A DNA stretch of 47,633 nt from NCBI GenBank assembly GCA_016709335.1, contig JADJNC010000026.1:1-47633 (forward strand). The letters run 5' to 3'. Shown here piece after piece: positions 38,653-47,633 of this stretch (within the stretch, counting starts at the first letter, position 1; the number at the start of each line of letters is the position of its first letter). The notes under the pieces are model-generated. The model did no database searches and was not told the origin of the DNA. It saw only the letters and a list, made by a program, of their open reading frames with translations. The DNA is from Candidatus Propionivibrio dominans. Its GTDB lineage: Bacteria > Pseudomonadota > Gammaproteobacteria > Burkholderiales > Rhodocyclaceae. Made by a program: the position numbers and the translations under genes.

Positions 38653-40551
38653 CTATTTCCAGTCGCCACGCAGTTCAGCAACCAGCGTCTGCAAGTATTC
38701 CGGTGTAGCGTCCTGCGGTGCGACAGGCGCGCCCGCCACCAGACCGATCTTCGAAAATAGCCCGCGACGCAAGGGCTTGCTCATCGCCGGCCCGTCCTTG
38801 CGGCTGAAGAAACTTCCCCACAGGCCACGCAGCGCGAGCGGAATGACCGGCACCGGCGTTTGCCCGACGATGCGCTGGATTCCCGAACGGAAGGGGTAAA
38901 ACTCGCCGGTATCGGTAATCCGGCCCTCGGGAAAGATTCCGACCAGTTCGCCCTCGGCCAGCGCGCGTGCAACTTCTGCAAAGGCAGCCTCCATCATCAC
39001 CGGATCTTCCCTGGCCGGCGCAATCGGGATGGCGCGCATGTGCCGGAAAATGAAGCTGATCAGCGGCATCCGGAAAATGCGGTGATCCATGACGAAGCGG
39101 ATCGGACGCCGGCAGGCCGACGAGATGACCAGCGGGTCGACAAAGCTGACGTGGTTGCAGATCAGAACCGCCGGCCCTTCGAGCGGAATATGCTCGATGC
39201 CTTTCTGCTCCAGCCGATAGATCGAGTGGATCAGCAGCCAGGCAACGAAGCGCAGCATGAACTCCGGCACCAGCGTGTAAATATAGACAGCGACCAGCGC
39301 ATTGATCAGTGCGGCAATGCCGAACAGCAGCGGAATCGTCAGCCCGTTGCCGAGCATGCCGGCTGCAACAATTGCGCCGACGACCATGAACAGCGCATTG
39401 AGGATATTGTTGGCGGCGATGATGCGCGCCCGCTGCTCCGGCGCACTGCGCAACTGGATCAGCACATAGAGCGGAACGATGAAGAAGCCGCCGAACAGGC
39501 CGAGCGCGAAGAGGTCGAAAAGGACCCGCCAGGTCTGGTGCAAGCCGAGCAGGCTGCTGATCGCCAGTGGCGCACCCGCCGGCAGGCTGGCCGGAGAGGC
39601 AAAGACCAGATCGAGGCCGAACAGCGTCAGGCCGATCGAGCCGAAGGGCACCAGACCGATTTCAACGTGCTTGCCGGAGAGCTTTTCGCAGAGCATCGAA
39701 CCCAGACCGATACCCACGGTAAAGGTGGCGAGCAAGAGCGTGACCGAGGACTCGTTGCCGCCGAGAACATTCTTGGCATAGACCGGGAACTGGGCCAGGA
39801 ACAGCGCCCCGTAAAGCCAGAACCACGAAATGCCGAGAATCGACAGAAACACCGTGCGGTTCTGGCGCGCAAAACCGATGTTGCGCCAGGTCTCGGAAAC
39901 CGGATTGAGGTTGACCACCAGCCCGGGTACCGGTGCCGGTGCAGAGGGAATGCCGAAGCTGGCCAGGAAACCGGCGGCGGCAACCAGCAGTCCGGCAAAA
40001 GCCACCCAGCTCGGATGTCCGGCCGCTCCGGCGAGCAGACCACCGGCCAGCGTGCCGACCAGAATGGCGACAAAGGTTCCGGTCTCGACCAGCGCATTGC
40101 CGCCGACCAGTTCATCTTCGCGCAGATGCTGCGGCAGGATCGCGTACTTCACCGGCCCGAACAGCGTCGAGTGCAAGCCAAGCAGGAACAGGGCGCCCAG
40201 CAATACCGTCAGACTGTGCATGAAGAAGCCGAGAGCTGCGACGCCCATGATGAGCATCTCCAGCACCTTCACCAGACGCGCCAGTTTTGCCTTGTCGTAT
40301 TTGTCTGCCAGTTGCCCGGCGGTTGCCGAAAAGAGGAAAAAAGGAACAATGAAAATCCCGGCCGCCAGATTGGTCAGCACCTCGGGCGCCAGCGTTGTCC
40401 AGCTCGCCGCATGAAAGGTGAGCAGCACGACCAGAGCGTTCTTGAACAGATTGTCGTTGAATGCTCCGAGAAACTGCGTGACAAAAAAAGGCGCAAAGCG
40501 GCGGGTTTTGAGCAAGGCAAACTGTGAATGCGGCGTCGATTCGGAACTCAT
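38653..40551 (-). CDS. MFS transporter-acyltransferase fusion (LplT/PlsC type)
   Basis: 632 residues. Residues ~1-420 are a 12-segment major facilitator resembling lysophospholipid flippase LplT (FAPFFVTQFLGAFNDNLFKN, SATAGQLADKYDKAKLARLV, STLFGPVKYAILPQHL). Residues ~440-632 are a PlsC-type acyltransferase with the catalytic NHVSFVD box and FPEGRITDTGEF. Many homologues carry a third AMP-binding (acyl-ACP synthetase) domain as in Aas; here the protein stops after the acyltransferase. It probably imports and re-acylates lysophospholipids at the inner membrane. ATG 40551 follows GGGAGCGTA. Confidence 0.88.
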   Translation of the reverse strand: MSSESTPHSQFALLKTRRFAPFFVTQFLGAFNDNLFKNALVVLLTFHAASWTTLAPEVLTNLAAGIFIVPFFLFSATAGQLADKYDKAKLARLVKVLEMLIMGVAALGFFMHSLTVLLGALFLLGLHSTLFGPVKYAILPQHLREDELVGGNALVETGTFVAILVGTLAGGLLAGAAGHPSWVAFAGLLVAAAGFLASFGIPSAPAPVPGLVVNLNPVSETWRNIGFARQNRTVFLSILGISWFWLYGALFLAQFPVYAKNVLGGNESSVTLLLATFTVGIGLGSMLCEKLSGKHVEIGLVPFGSIGLTLFGLDLVFASPASLPAGAPLAISSLLGLHQTWRVLFDLFALGLFGGFFIVPLYVLIQLRSAPEQRARIIAANNILNALFMVVGAIVAAGMLGNGLTIPLLFGIAALINALVAVYIYTLVPEFMLRFVAWLLIHSIYRLEQKGIEHIPLEGPAVLICNHVSFVDPLVISSACRRPIRFVMDHRIFRMPLISFIFRHMRAIPIAPAREDPVMMEAAFAEVARALAEGELVGIFPEGRITDTGEFYPFRSGIQRIVGQTPVPVIPLALRGLWGSFFSRKDGPAMSKPLRRGLFSKIGLVAGAPVAPQDATPEYLQTLVAELRGDWK

Positions 40552-40575
40552 TACGCTCCCTCGTCAATGGTATTA

Positions 40576-40824
40576 AGGAACGACTACGAAATTACTTCCC
40601 GATTTTGTAAGGTCTAGTTTGTCTAGAACTTGCGATCCAGTAGGTCGGGTTAGCGCAGCGTAACCCGACAATCGTCGGATGCGGCATACACTGCCGTCGG
40701 GTTATGCTGCGAAGCAAATCCTCCTGGGGACGCTCCGCTAACCCGACCTACGATGCTACAAATTTAACCACCGAATTCAACTTACAAATGCAAGATAAGT
40801 TGAAGTTATTTCGTAGCCGTTCCT
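40576..40824. repeat. MITE-like 249-bp element with terminal inverted repeats
   Basis: The left end AGGAACGACTACGAAATTAC (from 40576) and the reverse complement of the right end AGGAACGGCTACGAAATAAC (to 40824) match over ~23 bp with two differences, continuing into ACTTC and a looser CTTAC-like match. No reading frame lies inside. A second perfect palindrome is nested in the middle (40640-40751). No target duplication is obvious. The flanks 40552-40575 and 40825-40936 show no gene. Confidence 0.6.
40640..40751. repeat. Nested palindromic repeat of the GTAGGTCGGGTTAGC type
   Basis: GTAGGTCGGGTTAGC at 40640-40654 is repeated in perfect inversion at 40737-40751. Inside, GTAACCCGACA and TGTCGGGTTA-like arms form further inverted pairs. 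This motif resembles intergenic palindromes scattered in many proteobacterial genomes. It can fold into a long hairpin between two convergent or adjacent genes. Confidence 0.7.
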
Positions 40825-40936
40825 AAGTGCGAGCGCACCCCAATAGCACTTCCTTTGCAGCGAAGGCCGGCGCACCATGAAAATCCGGAAGGCCAGAAGT
40901 GAGGTTTTAATCGTACTACGAGCCGCCCACCGCGCC

Positions 40937-41323
40937 TTAAACTTTCCTCACCGGGCCCGGATACTGGGCCACCAGGGAATCCGTCGTTAACAGGGTAATG
41001 CCCTCAACACTCGCCTGAGCCAGCAGGATGCGGTCGAAGGGGTCTTTATGCAGTGGCAGCAAACTGTCGATAAAAACGGCGTGCTCGCTGGTAATAACCA
41101 ACTCCTGATAGCCGTTATCCAGCAATCCGCGGCGCAGTACCCGCGCATCGACCTTGAAATCGGAACGCCCCAAGCCGCTTTTGATGGCAATCTCCCAAAG
41201 ACTGGCCGCACTGAAAAGCAGTTCGTTTTGAGCATCTTCCAGCAGTGGGCGAGCCGCCGCCGGCAACAGATCAGGCGAACCCGCCGCCCACAGCAACAAG
41301 TGGGTATCCAGTAGCAGCTTCAC
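40937..41323 (-). CDS. PIN-domain toxin, VapC-like
   Basis: A 128-residue PIN ribonuclease, starting at GTG 41323 which overlaps the antitoxin stop by 4 nt. Acidic active-site residues are seen in KLLLDTHLLLWAAG (Asp6), SLWEIAIKSGLG (Glu) and LHKDPFDRILLAQA (two Asp), followed by LLTTDSLVAQY. PIN toxins of this kind usually cleave tRNA or rRNA. Length and order with the antitoxin are normal for a type II module. Confidence 0.88.
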   Translation of the reverse strand: MKLLLDTHLLLWAAGSPDLLPAAARPLLEDAQNELLFSAASLWEIAIKSGLGRSDFKVDARVLRRGLLDNGYQELVITSEHAVFIDSLLPLHKDPFDRILLAQASVEGITLLTTDSLVAQYPGPVRKV

Positions 41324-41565
41324 TCTGGCGCACCGAAAAATCCTTCGATTTCCTCACTTCCGATACGATCAAAATCTTCGGGAACGCTAATCTGCCCCGC
41401 CATGAAGCCCAGCCTGCGCGCTTGTCCGCTGGTTGGTGCATCCAGTCGTGTCACTTTGACCAGCGGCTTTCCCGCCCTGGTAATGATGAAGGAATCCCCC
41501 TGCACGGCCTGCTCTATCAGTCGCGAAAGTTGCGTTTTGGCTTCGTGGATATTGACCGTCTGCAT
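41320..41565 (-). CDS. Phd/YefM-family antitoxin
   Basis: From ATG 41565 the protein has 81 residues: TVNIHEAKTQLSRLIEQAVQ and DSFIITRAGKPLVKVTRL form the Phd/YefM DNA-binding fold, followed by the toxin-neutralising tail (VPEDFDRIGSEEIEGFFG). It should bind and inhibit the PIN toxin and repress its own operon. An ATG four codons upstream (41577) is possible. 41578-41776 shows no gene apart from the putative operon promoter region. Confidence 0.88.
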   Translation of the reverse strand: MQTVNIHEAKTQLSRLIEQAVQGDSFIITRAGKPLVKVTRLDAPTSGQARRLGFMAGQISVPEDFDRIGSEEIEGFFGAPE

Positions 41566-41776
41566 GGCAAGCCTCATTAGCTTAGTTTGATTGACTTAGT
41601 CTATCGCAGAAAGCGGTAAAATACCACAGGCCAATGGAATAGAATGAAAAAGCCGCTCATTCTATTGATACGACCATGTCCAGTGAGCCTTGGCGTCCCT
41701 ATGAGCCTGTGTTGGATCAAAGTTAAGCTCATACCCAAAGCGCTGGCATCACCGCTTCATCATGATCAACCGATCC

Positions 41777-44059
41777 TCATTCGCCATTCCAGACCTGAAC
41801 CTGATTCTTGCCGGAATTTTTGGCAGAGTACATCGCCATGTCGGCGCATTGCGTCAGTGCTTCGCCGCTGTCAGCGTGTTGCGGATACAGTGCCACCCCG
41901 ATACTGCCGGTAATGTGCGCTGGTCCCTGCGCCAGAGCAAACGGTTCAGCCAGACTGGCGAGCATTTCAGTGGCGACCTGAAGCGCCATCCCGGACCCGG
42001 TGATGTCGGTCAAGATCACGGCAAATTCATCGCCCCCCATGCGCGCCACTGTATCGCTTTCGCGTATCCGGTTCTTCAGCCGTTGCGCCACCTTTTGCAG
42101 CAGGACATCGCCGGCAGCGTGGCCGAGGCTGTCATTCACGGCTTTGAAGCCGTCGAGATCGATCCACAGCACGGCGGCGCCATTTTCGCGGCGCCTGGCG
42201 TGGGCCAGGGCCTGTTCAATGCGCTCGCGGAACAGGTTGCGGTTAGGCAATTCGGTGAGCGCGTCGTGGTGGGCCAGGGTCCAGAGCCGTTCATCCTGCT
42301 GGCGGCGCGCGGTGGCGTTGGTCAGCACCATGATCGTGCCTTCCATCGTCTGATCGGGATGACTCAGCTTGATCCAGTAGGCCGCGCACCACAGGTTGGT
42401 GCGCTTCAGCCTGAACTCCAGCAATTGCACATCAGTGCTCTCGCGTTTGATGTCCCAAACGAATTTAACATAGTCGTGGTCATCGGGATGCACGAAGTCG
42501 AGAATGGGGCGACCTTGCGCCTGCGCCGGGGTACAGCCGGTCAGCGCGCAGCCATTGACGTTGAGGTAGCGGCAGCAATCGGCGTCATCGAGTTCCAGCA
42601 AGCCCACCGGGGCCGCCGCCAGTAACACCTGAAGACGTCGTTCCTTGGTCTCCAGTTCGCTGTTGGTCTGCTTCAGGGACTGGGTGCGTTCGGCCACTTT
42701 TTCGAGCAGGTCCTTGTTGTAGTTGCGCAGCAGCGCTTTCGCCCGCCGGGAGCGCGAGATATCAACGGCGGTACCGCGATAGCCGCTCAACTCACCCGAC
42801 TCATCAAGCAAGGGCAGGCCGTTGAGTTGTATCCAGCGCGCCCTGTCCCCGGCGCCTTGAAAGGCAATCTCCAGGTGGTGAAACGGCTGTTGTTCAGCGA
42901 GGGCTTTTTCGAGCGCCGCCAGATGCGGTTGCGACCCCTGGCACAGCAGCGAGCGCCAGGATTGACCGAGCGACAGCGCACCACGTTTCGCCAGCCGCCC
43001 GCTGGCTTCGCGCAAGCGGCCCTCGGCATCGGTTTCCCAAAGCAGATCGTTGGAAACCCGGGCGAAATCGCGGTAGCGCTGCATTATCCTGTTGCGCGCT
43101 TCCACCGCCCCGCCAAGCCACAATCCCTCCAGTGCGATGGCGATCATTACAAACTGATAATGGAGGGCCTGGTCGCGCTGGTCGAACAGGGCGATCAGCA
43201 GAACCAGCCCGCTATCGAGCAGCACCACGGCCAGCACCGTGCCGCGCAGGCCGTAGTTCAATGCCACCCAGGCCAGCGGCAACAACAGCAGCAGGGCAAT
43301 GAGCGGAAAATGCGGGACCAACTCCAGCGACCAGGGATGCCGAACACCAGCAACAGCGCCATCAGCGTGATGAGCGTCGTTCTGAGATCGGCGCTGCCGT
43401 TTGCCGCCCCGATTTGGTGCTGACGATGCCAGCGACCCTGGTGCAGATAATGCTGGAGTCGGGGCGCTACGCGCACCAGCAGCAGCGGTGCCAGTGTCAG
43501 GATTCCGATGAAATCGCCAATCAGCCAAACGGGCAAGATGGTTGACCACTGCGCCAGGGTCAGGAAGTCGGTATAAACCATACGGAAGGTACCGAGCAGG
43601 GCGGCCAGGGTACTCGCGGCCAGTGCCGCAGCAAGGAACAGGGCACTGTGCGCGGGACGGGTGAAATCCCAGGCACCTTGCATCCACCGACGCAAAGGCA
43701 ACAGCACCGCCGCGTAAGCGAAGTACGGGTGCAACCCAGCCATAGAACAGCCAGTACGGCTGCTCGGACAGGAACGTGGTGGCCAGATCAATCGGCATCG
43801 AAAACTGCAACAGGCCACACAGCAGATCGGCTGTCAGTTCCAGCAGCAACCCACGCCAGCCAAAAACCAGCAGGCAGAAAAAGCGCAACCCGGCCGGCAG
43901 ATACCACGGACTGACGATACCAAAGCGATCAAGCAGGCTGGCCGAGAACCAGGCGACTTGCCACAGAACAAGGTAGATTCCACAAAGCAGCAGCAGGCGT
44001 CGCCGCTGGCCTGAGGACAGCAGTGAAGAGGTAACGACCTGATCAGGCTTGTTGTTCAA
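41777..44059 (-). CDS. MASE1-PAS-PAS-GGDEF diguanylate cyclase (two compensating frameshifts in the membrane part)
   Basis: 760 residues as written. An N-terminal MASE1 membrane sensor (LCGIYLVLWQVAWFSASLLD, LVFGWRGLLLELTADLLCG) is followed by PAS (~330-440), a coiled linker (KVAERTQSLKQTNSELETKE), PAS (~460-580) and GGDEF (RMGGDEFAVILTD). The GGDEF half is intact, so it should make c-di-GMP. Residues about 112-245 read as non-sense in this frame; the correct MASE1 helices are in the neighbouring frame (YFAYAAVLLPLRRWMQGAWD, LPVWLIGDFIGILTLAPLLL). Indels near 43725 (a CCC run) and 43330 enter and leave that frame, so the frame survives but the membrane domain is scrambled. These are probably errors. 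Confidence 0.82.
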   Translation of the reverse strand: MNNKPDQVVTSSLLSSGQRRRLLLLCGIYLVLWQVAWFSASLLDRFGIVSPWYLPAGLRFFCLLVFGWRGLLLELTADLLCGLLQFSMPIDLATTFLSEQPYWLFYGWVAPVLRLRGGAVAFASVDARCLGFHPSRAQCPVPCCGTGREYPGRPARYLPYGLYRLPDPGAVVNHLARLADWRFHRNPDTGTAAAGARSAPTPALSAPGSLASSAPNRGGKRQRRSQNDAHHADGAVAGVRHPWSLELVPHFPLIALLLLLPLAWVALNYGLRGTVLAVVLLDSGLVLLIALFDQRDQALHYQFVMIAIALEGLWLGGAVEARNRIMQRYRDFARVSNDLLWETDAEGRLREASGRLAKRGALSLGQSWRSLLCQGSQPHLAALEKALAEQQPFHHLEIAFQGAGDRARWIQLNGLPLLDESGELSGYRGTAVDISRSRRAKALLRNYNKDLLEKVAERTQSLKQTNSELETKERRLQVLLAAAPVGLLELDDADCCRYLNVNGCALTGCTPAQAQGRPILDFVHPDDHDYVKFVWDIKRESTDVQLLEFRLKRTNLWCAAYWIKLSHPDQTMEGTIMVLTNATARRQQDERLWTLAHHDALTELPNRNLFRERIEQALAHARRRENGAAVLWIDLDGFKAVNDSLGHAAGDVLLQKVAQRLKNRIRESDTVARMGGDEFAVILTDITGSGMALQVATEMLASLAEPFALAQGPAHITGSIGVALYPQHADSGEALTQCADMAMYSAKNSGKNQVQVWNGE

Positions 44060-44225
44060 GGGCTTGAGATCTTTTTATTTTTAGTTGCAAAAGGACTGGA
44101 AGTTCAAAAGCATAAGCCGGAGTATCCTTGGCTTCTGTACCCCGGTCAATGACAATGTTTTTCCTTGGATTCCCCCGAAAGTAACTGCATTCCACCGCTT
44201 TCCAAGGCGGAACGGCAGGAAGCTC

Positions 44226-46275
44226 TCAGGCTTTCAGCAGTTCTTCCCGACTCCCCAGCCAGCGGGCCAGATGCCGCCTGGCGCGCTCGGGGTCATGGCT
44301 GAGCAGATGTTCGGCCATCTTGCGTGCCAGTTCAACCAAATCGCTATCGACTTCGAGGTCGGCGTAGCGCAACAGCGGCACGCCCGACTGGCGGCTTCCG
44401 ACGAACTCGCCGGGACCGCGCAGGTGCAGGTCCTGGCGAGCGATTTCAAAGCCGTCGCTGTTCTCGAAAATGATCTTCAGTCGCGCGCGTGCCGTCCACG
44501 ACAGCGCTTGCTGATAAAGCAGGACGCACACCGAATCGTGCACGCCGCGCCCGACGCGACCACGCAACTGGTGCAGTTGCGAGAGGCCGAAACGTTCAGC
44601 GTGCTCAATGACCATCAGGCAGGCATTGGGCACGTCGACGCCGACTTCGATCACCGTGGTGGCCACCAGCACGTCAAGCTCTCCGGCGGCGAACGCAGCC
44701 ATTGTCGCGGCTTTCTGGTCGGTCTTCAGGCGGCCATGCACCAGGCCGATGCGCAGATCGTCAAGCTCTGCGCTCAGCGCGGCGTGCGTGTCGATCGCGG
44801 TTTGCAGTTGAAGTTTTTCCGATTCTTCAATCAGCGGGCAAACCCAGTAGGCCTGCCGGCCTGAAGCCACGGCACCGCGCACGCGGGCGATCACTTCGGC
44901 GCGCCGTGAATCGGCGATGAGTTTGGTTTTGATCGGTCGCCGTCCCGGCGGCAACTCGTCGAGCACCGAGACATCGAGGTCGGCGTAATAGCTCATGGCC
45001 AGCGTGCGCGGAATCGGCGTCGCCGACATCATCAGTTGATGCGGCGGCCTGGCAGCATCGCCCTTCTTGCGCAGTTCCAGCCGTTGCGCCACACCGAAAC
45101 GATGCTGTTCGTCGATGATGGCCAGCCCGAGCCGGGCGAAGTCAACGCTGTCCTGAATCAGTGCATGGGTACCGACGATCAGTTGCGCGCTGGTCGCTGC
45201 CTGCAAGTGCATGAACTGTCTGGCGGCTTTCCTCAGGCTGCCGGTCAGCCAGGCGATCTGGATGCCAAGGGGTTCCAGCCAGGCACACAGCTTGAGGTAA
45301 TGCTGTTCGGCGAGAATTTCGGTCGGCGCCATGAAGGCTACCTGATAGCCCGCTTCGATGGCCTGGCAGGCGGCCAGTGCGGCGACGATGGTTTTTCCGC
45401 TGCCGACGTCGCCCTGCAGCAGGCGCTGCATCGGGTGAGCTTGCGCCAGATCGGCAGCAATCTCGGCAGTGACGCGCTGTTGTGCGCCGGTCAGGGCAAA
45501 GGGAAGCGCAGCGAGCAGTTGCCGGGCAAGCTGGCCGGGGCCGTTGAGCAGCGGCGCGCCCTTCTGCCGGCGCGCCATGTAGGCGCGGCGCAGGGACAGT
45601 TGCTGCGCCAGCACTTCGTCGAACTTGATGCGTTGCCAGGCCGGATGCGTGCGCCCTTGCAGCGCTGCCTCGGGGACGCCGGGCGGCGGCGCGTGCAGGA
45701 GTTGCAAGGCATCGGCGAAGGCCGGCAGCGCATGCTTGCGGCACCAGCGCGCATCGAGCAACTCGCCCAGATCGGCGGCAGCGAGTGCCGGCAGGATGAG
45801 CTTTCGCAGGGCGTTTTGTGATACCCCGGCGGTAGCCGGATAAACCGGGGTCAAGGCTTGCGGCAGCGCCTCATTCTCGCTGATCACACGGTAGCGTGGA
45901 TGCACCATTTCGGCGCCGAAAAAACCTTCGCGAATTTCGCCGAAGAGGCGCAATCTGCGCCCTTCGTCGCGCGCCTTTGCGAGCTGTCTGGTCTCGCTGC
46001 CATAAAAGTTGAAAGCGCAGAACGAGTTCGCTGCTGGCATCGCAAACACGCGCAACAAGCTGGCGACGCGGACGAAACTGCACCGAGACATCGAGCACTT
46101 CGGCTTCGACCTGCACCGGAATGCCAACCGGAGCCGAGACAATGGGCGTAACGAAGGTTTCGTCCTCGTAACGGACCGGCAGATGCAGGACGAGATCGTC
46201 GCTGCGGATCAGGCCGAGCTTGCGCAGCTTGACCTTGAGCGCGGACGGCGCCTTGATTTCGTCGACCGAGGGCAT
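44226..46275 (-). CDS. recG: ATP-dependent DNA helicase RecG (frameshifted near 46013)
   Basis: A branch-migration helicase acting on stalled forks and Holliday junctions; ~682 residues when joined. The wedge domain starts at ATG 46275 (MPSVDEIKAPSALKVKLRKLG, HLPVRYEDETFVTPI) and runs to SSELVLRF. The rest is in another frame from NFYGSETRQLAKARDEGRRLR, with Walker A GDVGSGKTIVAAL, DEQHRFGVAQR (DEQH box), SATPIPRTLAMSYYADLDVS, TTVIEVGVDVPNA and QLRGRVGRG. The junction CGCTTTCAACTTT near 46013 has a contracted or expanded T run. RecG is widely conserved, so this is probably an error. Confidence 0.93.
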
Positions 46276-46305
46276 CGTCCGGGGTTCGGGCGGGTCCGTT
46301 TTTCT

Positions 46306-46358
46306 CACCCGGCCTTCACCCCGGCCCCCTCGCTCGGAGAGCGGGGGAGAGGCGAGCG
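46306..46358. repeat. Intergenic GC-rich palindrome (CCCCGGCCCCCTC type)
   Basis: CACCCCGGCCCCCTCGCTC is followed by a partly complementary GAGCGGGGGAGAG. This kind of palindrome is common between genes in proteobacteria. Here it lies before recG and after ridA on the minus strand and could act as a transcript-stabilising or terminating hairpin. Confidence 0.5.
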
Positions 46359-46394
46359 TCGCTGCCACAGCGCGGCACGTCCTGCGCTCGCTGT

Positions 46395-46775
46395 TCAAGT
46401 CAAGACCATGATGCCATCGGCCTCGACCAGCGCGCCACGCGGCAAGGTAGCGACACCCACCGCCGCACGCGCCGGAAAGGGTTCGGAGAAATAGGCGGCC
46501 ATCGTTTCATTGACCCTGGCAAAATGGCCGAGGTCGGTAAGAAAAACGTTGAGCTTGACGATATCGGCCAGCGATCCGCCACTCGCTTCAGCCACCGCCT
46601 TGAGGTTTTCGAAGACACGGACGATCTGCGCGTCGATGCCCTCGACCATCTGCATGCTCGCCGGATCGAGGCCGATCTGGCCCGACAGATAGACCGTATC
46701 GCCCACCCTGACGGCCTGCGAATAGGTGCCGATGGCGGCGGGAGCGCCGGCAGTGGAAATGATCGTTTTGCTCAT
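46395..46775 (-). CDS. ridA: RidA family reactive-imine deaminase
   Basis: 126 residues from ATG 46775 ([20 protein letters not shown]). It has the RidA signatures [49 protein letters not shown] and [20 protein letters not shown], including the conserved Arg and Glu of the active site. It hydrolyses 2-aminoacrylate and similar imines formed by PLP enzymes. The ORF extends to 46826 but homologues begin at 46775. It lies 119 bp upstream of recG on the same strand. Confidence 0.93.
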   Translation of the reverse strand: MSKTIISTAGAPAAIGTYSQAVRVGDTVYLSGQIGLDPASMQMVEGIDAQIVRVFENLKAVAEASGGSLADIVKLNVFLTDLGHFARVNETMAAYFSEPFPARAAVGVATLPRGALVEADGIMVLT

Positions 46776-46819
46776 TTTGCTGTCCTCTACAATGGAGTGT
46801 CCTGAGAGGGAGATACTAA

Positions 46820-47158
46820 ATGACAACAGCGATCATCGCCAATCTGGAAAAAATGCTCGGCGGGCCGCGTGATGGCGCGCTGCTCCGTTACTCGCTGGGT
46901 AACGAGTGGCTGAAAGCGGGTAATCCCGCTCAGGCGGCAGACTGTTTTCGTGCCGCCATTGAACGCGACGCAAAGTATTCGGCGGCCTGGAAGCTGCTCG
47001 GCAGGGCACTGGCCGAGAACGGCGAGATTGAGGCCGCGCTGGCCGCCTTTGCGCAAGGCATCAATGTCGCCGAAGCCAGGGGCGACGTGCAGGCGGCAAA
47101 GGAAATGAGCGTGTTTTCCAGACGACTACGAAAAAAACTGGGCGAAGGCGGTTCGTAA
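46820..47158 (+). CDS. Small tetratricopeptide-repeat protein
   Basis: 112 residues with about two TPR units: [20 protein letters not shown] through [20 protein letters not shown], then [20 protein letters not shown], ending in a basic helix ([15 protein letters not shown]). GAGAGGGAGATACTAA-ATG gives a strong ribosome site. It is divergent from ridA, sharing a short intergenic region. It is soluble, with no signal peptide. A protein-protein adaptor role is inferred from the fold. Confidence 0.7.
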   Translation: MTTAIIANLEKMLGGPRDGALLRYSLGNEWLKAGNPAQAADCFRAAIERDAKYSAAWKLLGRALAENGEIEAALAAFAQGINVAEARGDVQAAKEMSVFSRRLRKKLGEGGS

Positions 47159-47213
47159 GCGAAGGGCCAATCAAGGGCAAAAGCCTGAGCACCAATTCAA
47201 GTTCCAGTTTTTC

Positions 47214-47633
47214 CTAGTGTTTGACTCCCTTCGGCATCAGCATCACCGCGTCAATCCCCATGGCCTTCAACTTCATCCGAGTGGCTTCGGCTTCTTCGCG
47301 ACTTTTGAAGGGGCCGACCTGAACCCGCGCTTCAATCGTTGACGGTATCCCTTCAAGCGTCAGCCTGGCGTGCAGCTCTTCGGCACGGCGCGGATCAGCG
47401 AATACACCCGCCTGCAAGGCATAGCCGGTGAACAATCGTGGCGGCGCAGGCGGCGTCTGGCCCATTGCGACTGGTGGCTCGGCACGAGATGGTGCAGCAG
47501 TCATGGGAGCCGGCCTGGATTCGCCTGATCTGGCCTGAGCATGCGGCGCCGGCTGCGAAGCACGCGGCAGGACGGGCTGTGCAGCTACCTCGGGGCGGGG
47601 CGGCGGTTCAAGGGGCGGCGCCGATTTATCAAG
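47214..47633 (-). CDS. SPOR-domain protein, N-terminus beyond the window
   Basis: The minus-strand frame is open to the window end. The visible part is a Pro/Ala-rich linker followed by a C-terminal SPOR domain (~75 residues): GYALQAGVFADPRRAEELHA, LTLEGIPSTIEARVQVGPFK and REEAEATRMKLKAMGIDAVM. SPOR domains bind denuded glycan strands at the division septum (FtsN, DedD). The missing N-terminus probably has a membrane segment. The internal ATG 47504 is in the linker and not the real start. Confidence 0.85.
   Translation of the reverse strand, partial: LDKSAPPLEPPPRPEVAAQPVLPRASQPAPHAQARSGESRPAPMTAAPSRAEPPVAMGQTPPAPPRLFTGYALQAGVFADPRRAEELHARLTLEGIPSTIEARVQVGPFKSREEAEATRMKLKAMGIDAVMLMPKGVKH

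Noticed and set aside
38860..40527. 555-residue plus-strand frame opposite the MFS-acyltransferase
   Set aside because: Antisense to a membrane protein; highly charged repetitive composition without motifs.
40640..40751. CRISPR-like repeats
   Set aside because: Only one inverted pair is present, without regularly spaced direct repeats or cas genes.

Overview
This window most likely comes from a Betaproteobacterium close to the Rhodocyclales (Azonexus / Dechloromonas / Accumulibacter type). The inference rests on gene content and protein character in the right half: groES-groEL behind a CIRCE operator, yjcH-actP, a TctDE-like two-component pair, ubiA/ubiD with a c-type cytochrome, several c-di-GMP proteins, a DUF2339 protein and recG-ridA. 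No rRNA is present, so genus is not resolved.

The window has two halves. Bases 1 to about 19,270 are an accessory island ending at a tRNA-Phe gene, beside a P4-type tyrosine integrase on the same strand. The island carries a decayed mobile-element region (1-1,950), an intact IS1182-family element (2,227-3,798), a putative lipoprotein, an IS1595-family transposase, a tandem ~95-bp repeat split by an IS256-type element, and a second, independently inserted IS256-type copy. A small cluster of accessory genes (HEAT-like, SEC-C zinc protein, acidic hypothetical) follows, then a tightly coupled five-gene chaperone operon at 12,086-17,710. That operon encodes a large TPR-like protein, a J-like protein without the HPD histidine, a GrpE-like protein, a divergent Hsp70 and a small zinc-ribbon protein. 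It is the best candidate in the window for an undescribed system.

Bases 19,297 onward look like core chromosome: tRNA-Phe with a textbook promoter and terminator, a TctE/TctD-type sensor pair, groEL/groES, acetate permease ActP with YjcH, a PilZ-STAS fusion, DacB, a 1413-residue PAS/GAF/GGDEF/EAL protein, ubiD, a cytochrome c'-like protein, ubiA, a DUF2339 membrane protein, an MFS-acyltransferase fusion, a MITE-like repeat, a VapC/Phd pair, a MASE1-PAS-GGDEF cyclase, recG, ridA, a TPR protein and a truncated SPOR-domain protein.

Single- or double-base indels interrupt at least five otherwise conserved genes (the TPR-like gene, the response regulator, groEL, recG and the MASE1-GGDEF gene) and both IS256-type copies. 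Because groEL is normally essential, many of these are probably sequence errors in a draft or metagenomic assembly. Broken genes outside the IS copies are therefore listed as frameshifted CDS rather than confirmed pseudogenes.
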